Assembly (NCBI GenBank): GCA_946410395.1 | Contig: CAMKAE010000001.1 | Span: 1-33,792 of the forward strand | From: an uncultured Clostridia bacterium | GTDB taxonomy: Bacteria; Bacillota; Clostridia; Christensenellales; Aristaeellaceae | Reading direction: 5' to 3' | Length of the DNA stretch: 33,792 bases | In this document: in pieces, positions 31,621 through 33,792 of the stretch | Numbering within the stretch: position 1 is the stretch's first letter | Layout: each line of letters starts with the position of its first letter | Program-made: the position numbers and the translations under genes | Notes under the pieces: generated by a model | The model's database searches: none | The model's input: the letters and a program-made list of their open reading frames with translations, nothing else | Told to the model about the DNA's origin: nothing

Positions 31621-33441
31621 TCACTGCTGCGCGTCGAGCAGGGCGAAGTACTTCTTGCGATTCTCGCTGAAGGCGGCGCGGAAGGCCGGGTTTTCGGTGT
31701 GGTGCAGGTCGTAGATGTACTGATGCTCCTGCCCGCCGATGGCGTAGTCATAGCGCCCGAGCAGATAGACCGCCAGGTCGGAGCACTGGTCGGACAGGCG
31801 CTCCAGATAGGTGAGAATGTTCTGATACTCGATGCCGCGCACGCCGCTGCACCGCTTGTGGGTCATGCGGTCCACGTGCCGGCTCTGCAGCTCCTTGATC
31901 AGCTCGTCGATGACCTCCTCCAGCGGCTCGATCTTCTGGGCCAGGGCCACGGAGGACTCGTTGAAGGCATTCACCGTCATCTGCAGGATGTCCGTCACCG
32001 CGGTGACCGCCACGCCGAGCTCGGCCTTGGCGTCGTCGGAGAGGGGATCCTTGGCGTCATTGAGCTTGACCGCGCACTTGTTGATGTCCACGGCCAGGTC
32101 GCCGATGCGTTCGAAGCACACCAGGGCCCGCAGGTAGAAATTGAGCGTGTTGGAGTCCTTTTTCCGGGTGACGTGCGGGGCGATGGCAATCAGGTACTGA
32201 TTGGAAGCGTCGGCCATGCGGTCGAGCAGTTCTTCGCGATGGTTGATCTTGCCATCGCGTTTTTCGTGGAATTCTTCAAGCTGGTTGAAGGCGGAGGTGC
32301 AGTTTTTCAGCGCCACGGCGGCCATGTTGCCGATCAACTGGCCGGACTCCTCCAGCGCCAGGGTTGGGTTGTTCACCAGGTGCATGTCCAGCTCGCGCAG
32401 GTTCATCTCGATCTCGGCGTCCTCCTCGTCCATGGGCTTGTCCGGGAGGAGACGCTCGGCCAGGCGGGCCAGCAGCCCGCTGAAGGGCAGCAGCAGCACC
32501 GCGGGCGCCAGACGGAACAGGCCGTGGATGTTGGCCACGCCGCCGGAGTCCAGCTCCATCTTCCAGATGCCGTCGTTCAGCACGCCGGTGACGCGCAGCA
32601 CCGCGATCGTGGCGAAGATCAGCAGGGCCGCGATGACATTATAGATGATATGGACAAAGCAGACGCGGATCTGCTCGCGCCGGGCGCCGATGCGGCAGAC
32701 CAGGTAGGTGGTCAGGCAGTCGCCGATGTTCACGCCCACGATGACCGCGAAGACCTCGAAGAACTGCACCGAGTCCGCGGTTGAGCCGTAGAGCGAGCTG
32801 GCCACGGACTGCAAGATGCCGATGACGGCGGAGGAGCTCTGGATCACGCCGGTGACCAGCACGCCGCTGAGGAAGCCCAGGGGCGGATTGTTGCCGAAGG
32901 AGACCAGCAGGTTGCTGAGGGTGCCGCTGAGCCCGCTGACGGCGGCCGACATGTTCATCAGGCCGACGAACAGCGTGCCGAAGCCGATAAAAATCTTGCC
33001 GACGGTGCCTGCTGACTGCCGGTGAACGAACATGATGAGAATGATGCCCACGGTCAGGGCCAGGGGCGCCAGGTTCTCAGACTTGAAGAACAGCAGCAGG
33101 CTCCCGTCGCTGGCCTGCAGGTCCATCAGGCGGATGATCTGCGCCGTGATGGCGGTGCCCACGTTGGCGCCCAGCACGATCCCGACAGACTGCCGGAAGG
33201 TCAGGAAGCCCGCGCCGACCAGACCGACCGTCAGCACGATGGTGGCGGTGGAGCTCTGGATCATGCAGGTCACCAGCAGGCCCAGCAAGAAGGCCATCCA
33301 GGCACGGTTGGTCACGCGGGCCAGCACGGCCTTGAGCGCGCCGCCGGATCCGCTCTTCAGTCCGTCCCCCATCAGCCGCATGCCATAGAGAAACATGGCC
33401 AGGCCGCCCAGGATCTTGATGACAGTATAGAATACACCCAT
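31621..33441 (-). CDS. Na/Pi cotransporter family protein with PhoU-like domain
   Basis: This 606-residue membrane protein is probably a sodium-coupled phosphate carrier (NptA/YjbB type). The two inverted Na_Pi_cotrans repeats carry the QSS signature, first MIQSSTATIV (about 60-69) and second VIQSSSAVIG (about 201-210). A C-terminal cytoplasmic helical PhoU-like region follows from about 350. Frame opens at a GTG (33447), but GGAG sits only 2 nt from it and 8 nt from the ATG at 33441, which is taken as the start. It is monocistronic. Regulation may involve the dyad over its -35 box. A role in phosphate efflux or signalling instead of uptake is possible. Confidence 0.93.
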   Translation of the reverse strand: MGVFYTVIKILGGLAMFLYGMRLMGDGLKSGSGGALKAVLARVTNRAWMAFLLGLLVTCMIQSSTATIVLTVGLVGAGFLTFRQSVGIVLGANVGTAITAQIIRLMDLQASDGSLLLFFKSENLAPLALTVGIILIMFVHRQSAGTVGKIFIGFGTLFVGLMNMSAAVSGLSGTLSNLLVSFGNNPPLGFLSGVLVTGVIQSSSAVIGILQSVASSLYGSTADSVQFFEVFAVIVGVNIGDCLTTYLVCRIGARREQIRVCFVHIIYNVIAALLIFATIAVLRVTGVLNDGIWKMELDSGGVANIHGLFRLAPAVLLLPFSGLLARLAERLLPDKPMDEEDAEIEMNLRELDMHLVNNPTLALEESGQLIGNMAAVALKNCTSAFNQLEEFHEKRDGKINHREELLDRMADASNQYLIAIAPHVTRKKDSNTLNFYLRALVCFERIGDLAVDINKCAVKLNDAKDPLSDDAKAELGVAVTAVTDILQMTVNAFNESSVALAQKIEPLEEVIDELIKELQSRHVDRMTHKRCSGVRGIEYQNILTYLERLSDQCSDLAVYLLGRYDYAIGGQEHQYIYDLHHTENPAFRAAFSENRKKYFALLDAQQ

Positions 33442-33512
33442 ATGCACTGCTCCTTACGGCCGTATCCGGGATGAACACTTTTGTCCATCAAAGCCAAATA
33501 CAACCAAATAAT

Positions 33513-33541
33513 ATGTTATTTGCAGATGCCTGTTCTGTCAA
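33513..33541 (-). promoter_or_regulatory. Promoter of the Na/Pi cotransporter
   Basis: A perfect TTGACA (33541-33536), a 17-bp spacer and TAACAT (33518-33513); start expected near 33506 and leader of about 65 nt. Confidence 0.75.
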
Positions 33542-33554
33542 GAGGATAGGCATC
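33525..33554. promoter_or_regulatory. Candidate operator: dyad centred on the Na/Pi -35 box
   Basis: GATGCCT (33525-33531) and AGGCATC (33548-33554) are perfect inverted repeats, with an inner TCT/AGA pair, surrounding the TTGACA box. A protein bound here would block RNA polymerase. It does not look like a Pho box of TTAACA-type direct repeats. Confidence 0.45.
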
Positions 33555-33792
33555 AATTTGGTGCTGGGAATTATTGGGGGGACAAGAAAATATTAAGAAA
33601 TTATAAAGCGGAGCGCCGATCTTCTGAGCCGAAAGAAAGACTTTAGTCTGGTAAAATATGGCATAATGAATATGAAGACGCGCATGCAAAAGAATAAAAG
33701 GATTCAGAGCGGCAACCGAAGTCTGATGCGAAAGAGAGATGAAAACAGAGCGAAAGCAAAATATTACGCAATTATTAAATACCAATATGTGG
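33555..33792. other. AT-rich stretch with no convincing gene
   Basis: This final segment is clearly AT-richer than the rest of the window. A plus-strand frame from ATG at 33666 stays open to the window edge (42 codons, Lys/Arg/Asn-rich) but has no Shine-Dalgarno site. The minus-strand frame 33516-33785 overlaps the Na/Pi promoter and shows no family features. I regard both as unproven. Confidence 0.5.

Noticed and set aside
33516..33785. Minus-strand 89-codon frame at the right end
   Set aside because: It overlaps the Na/Pi promoter, has no recognisable features and lies in AT-rich DNA.

Overview
The window is about 34 kb of GC-rich chromosome (roughly two-thirds G+C by eye) with dense genes, short gaps and strong Shine-Dalgarno sites. 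The T-box leader ahead of pheS, a Rex regulator, a VanW-domain protein, an LCP-family protein, a BMP-type nucleoside ABC transporter and consensus sigma-A promoters with 17-18 bp spacers point to Bacillota. The composition and the proline-rich secreted proteins fit a GC-rich clostridial lineage, perhaps Christensenellales or Oscillospirales; that placement is inference. It looks like ordinary chromosome: I found no transposase, phage gene, CRISPR array, tRNA or rRNA.

Layout. Positions 1-54 hold a palindromic non-coding element. A Gfo/Idh/MocA oxidoreductase follows (+), then an aconitase (-). A divergent promoter drives a two-gene operon (+): a secreted protein of unknown function, and a 1,555-residue membrane protein with a zinc ribbon and TPR-like repeats whose extracellular part is internally duplicated. 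Next come a Rex-like regulator with a degraded NAD(H)-binding loop and a VanW/G5 protein (+). These meet the BMP transporter operon (-) at a 48-bp bidirectional terminator that fills the whole gap. The transporter operon runs binding protein, ATPase, permease, permease, with a hairpin after the binding-protein gene.

Continuing rightwards on the minus strand are an rRNA m5C methyltransferase, pheS-pheT behind a T-box leader, an operon of a nine-domain SdrD_B-like secreted protein plus an LCP-family protein, and rimO-pgsA. Back-to-back promoters then separate rimO from two overlapping PHP-domain phosphoesterase genes (+). These converge on a Na/Pi cotransporter with a PhoU-like domain (-). The last 250 bases are AT-rich and without a convincing gene.

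The functions are translation (pheST, rimO, rRNA methylation), envelope (pgsA, LCP, VanW, SdrD_B-like, zinc-ribbon repeat protein), and transport or metabolism (nucleoside uptake, phosphate, aconitase, PHP enzymes). The most distinctive signals are regulatory: promoters nested in or fused to the terminators of upstream genes at three junctions, a terminator inside the 3' end of a convergent gene, and divergent -35 boxes 3 bp apart. The best protein-level candidates for something undescribed are the degraded Rex and the two large extracellular repeat proteins.
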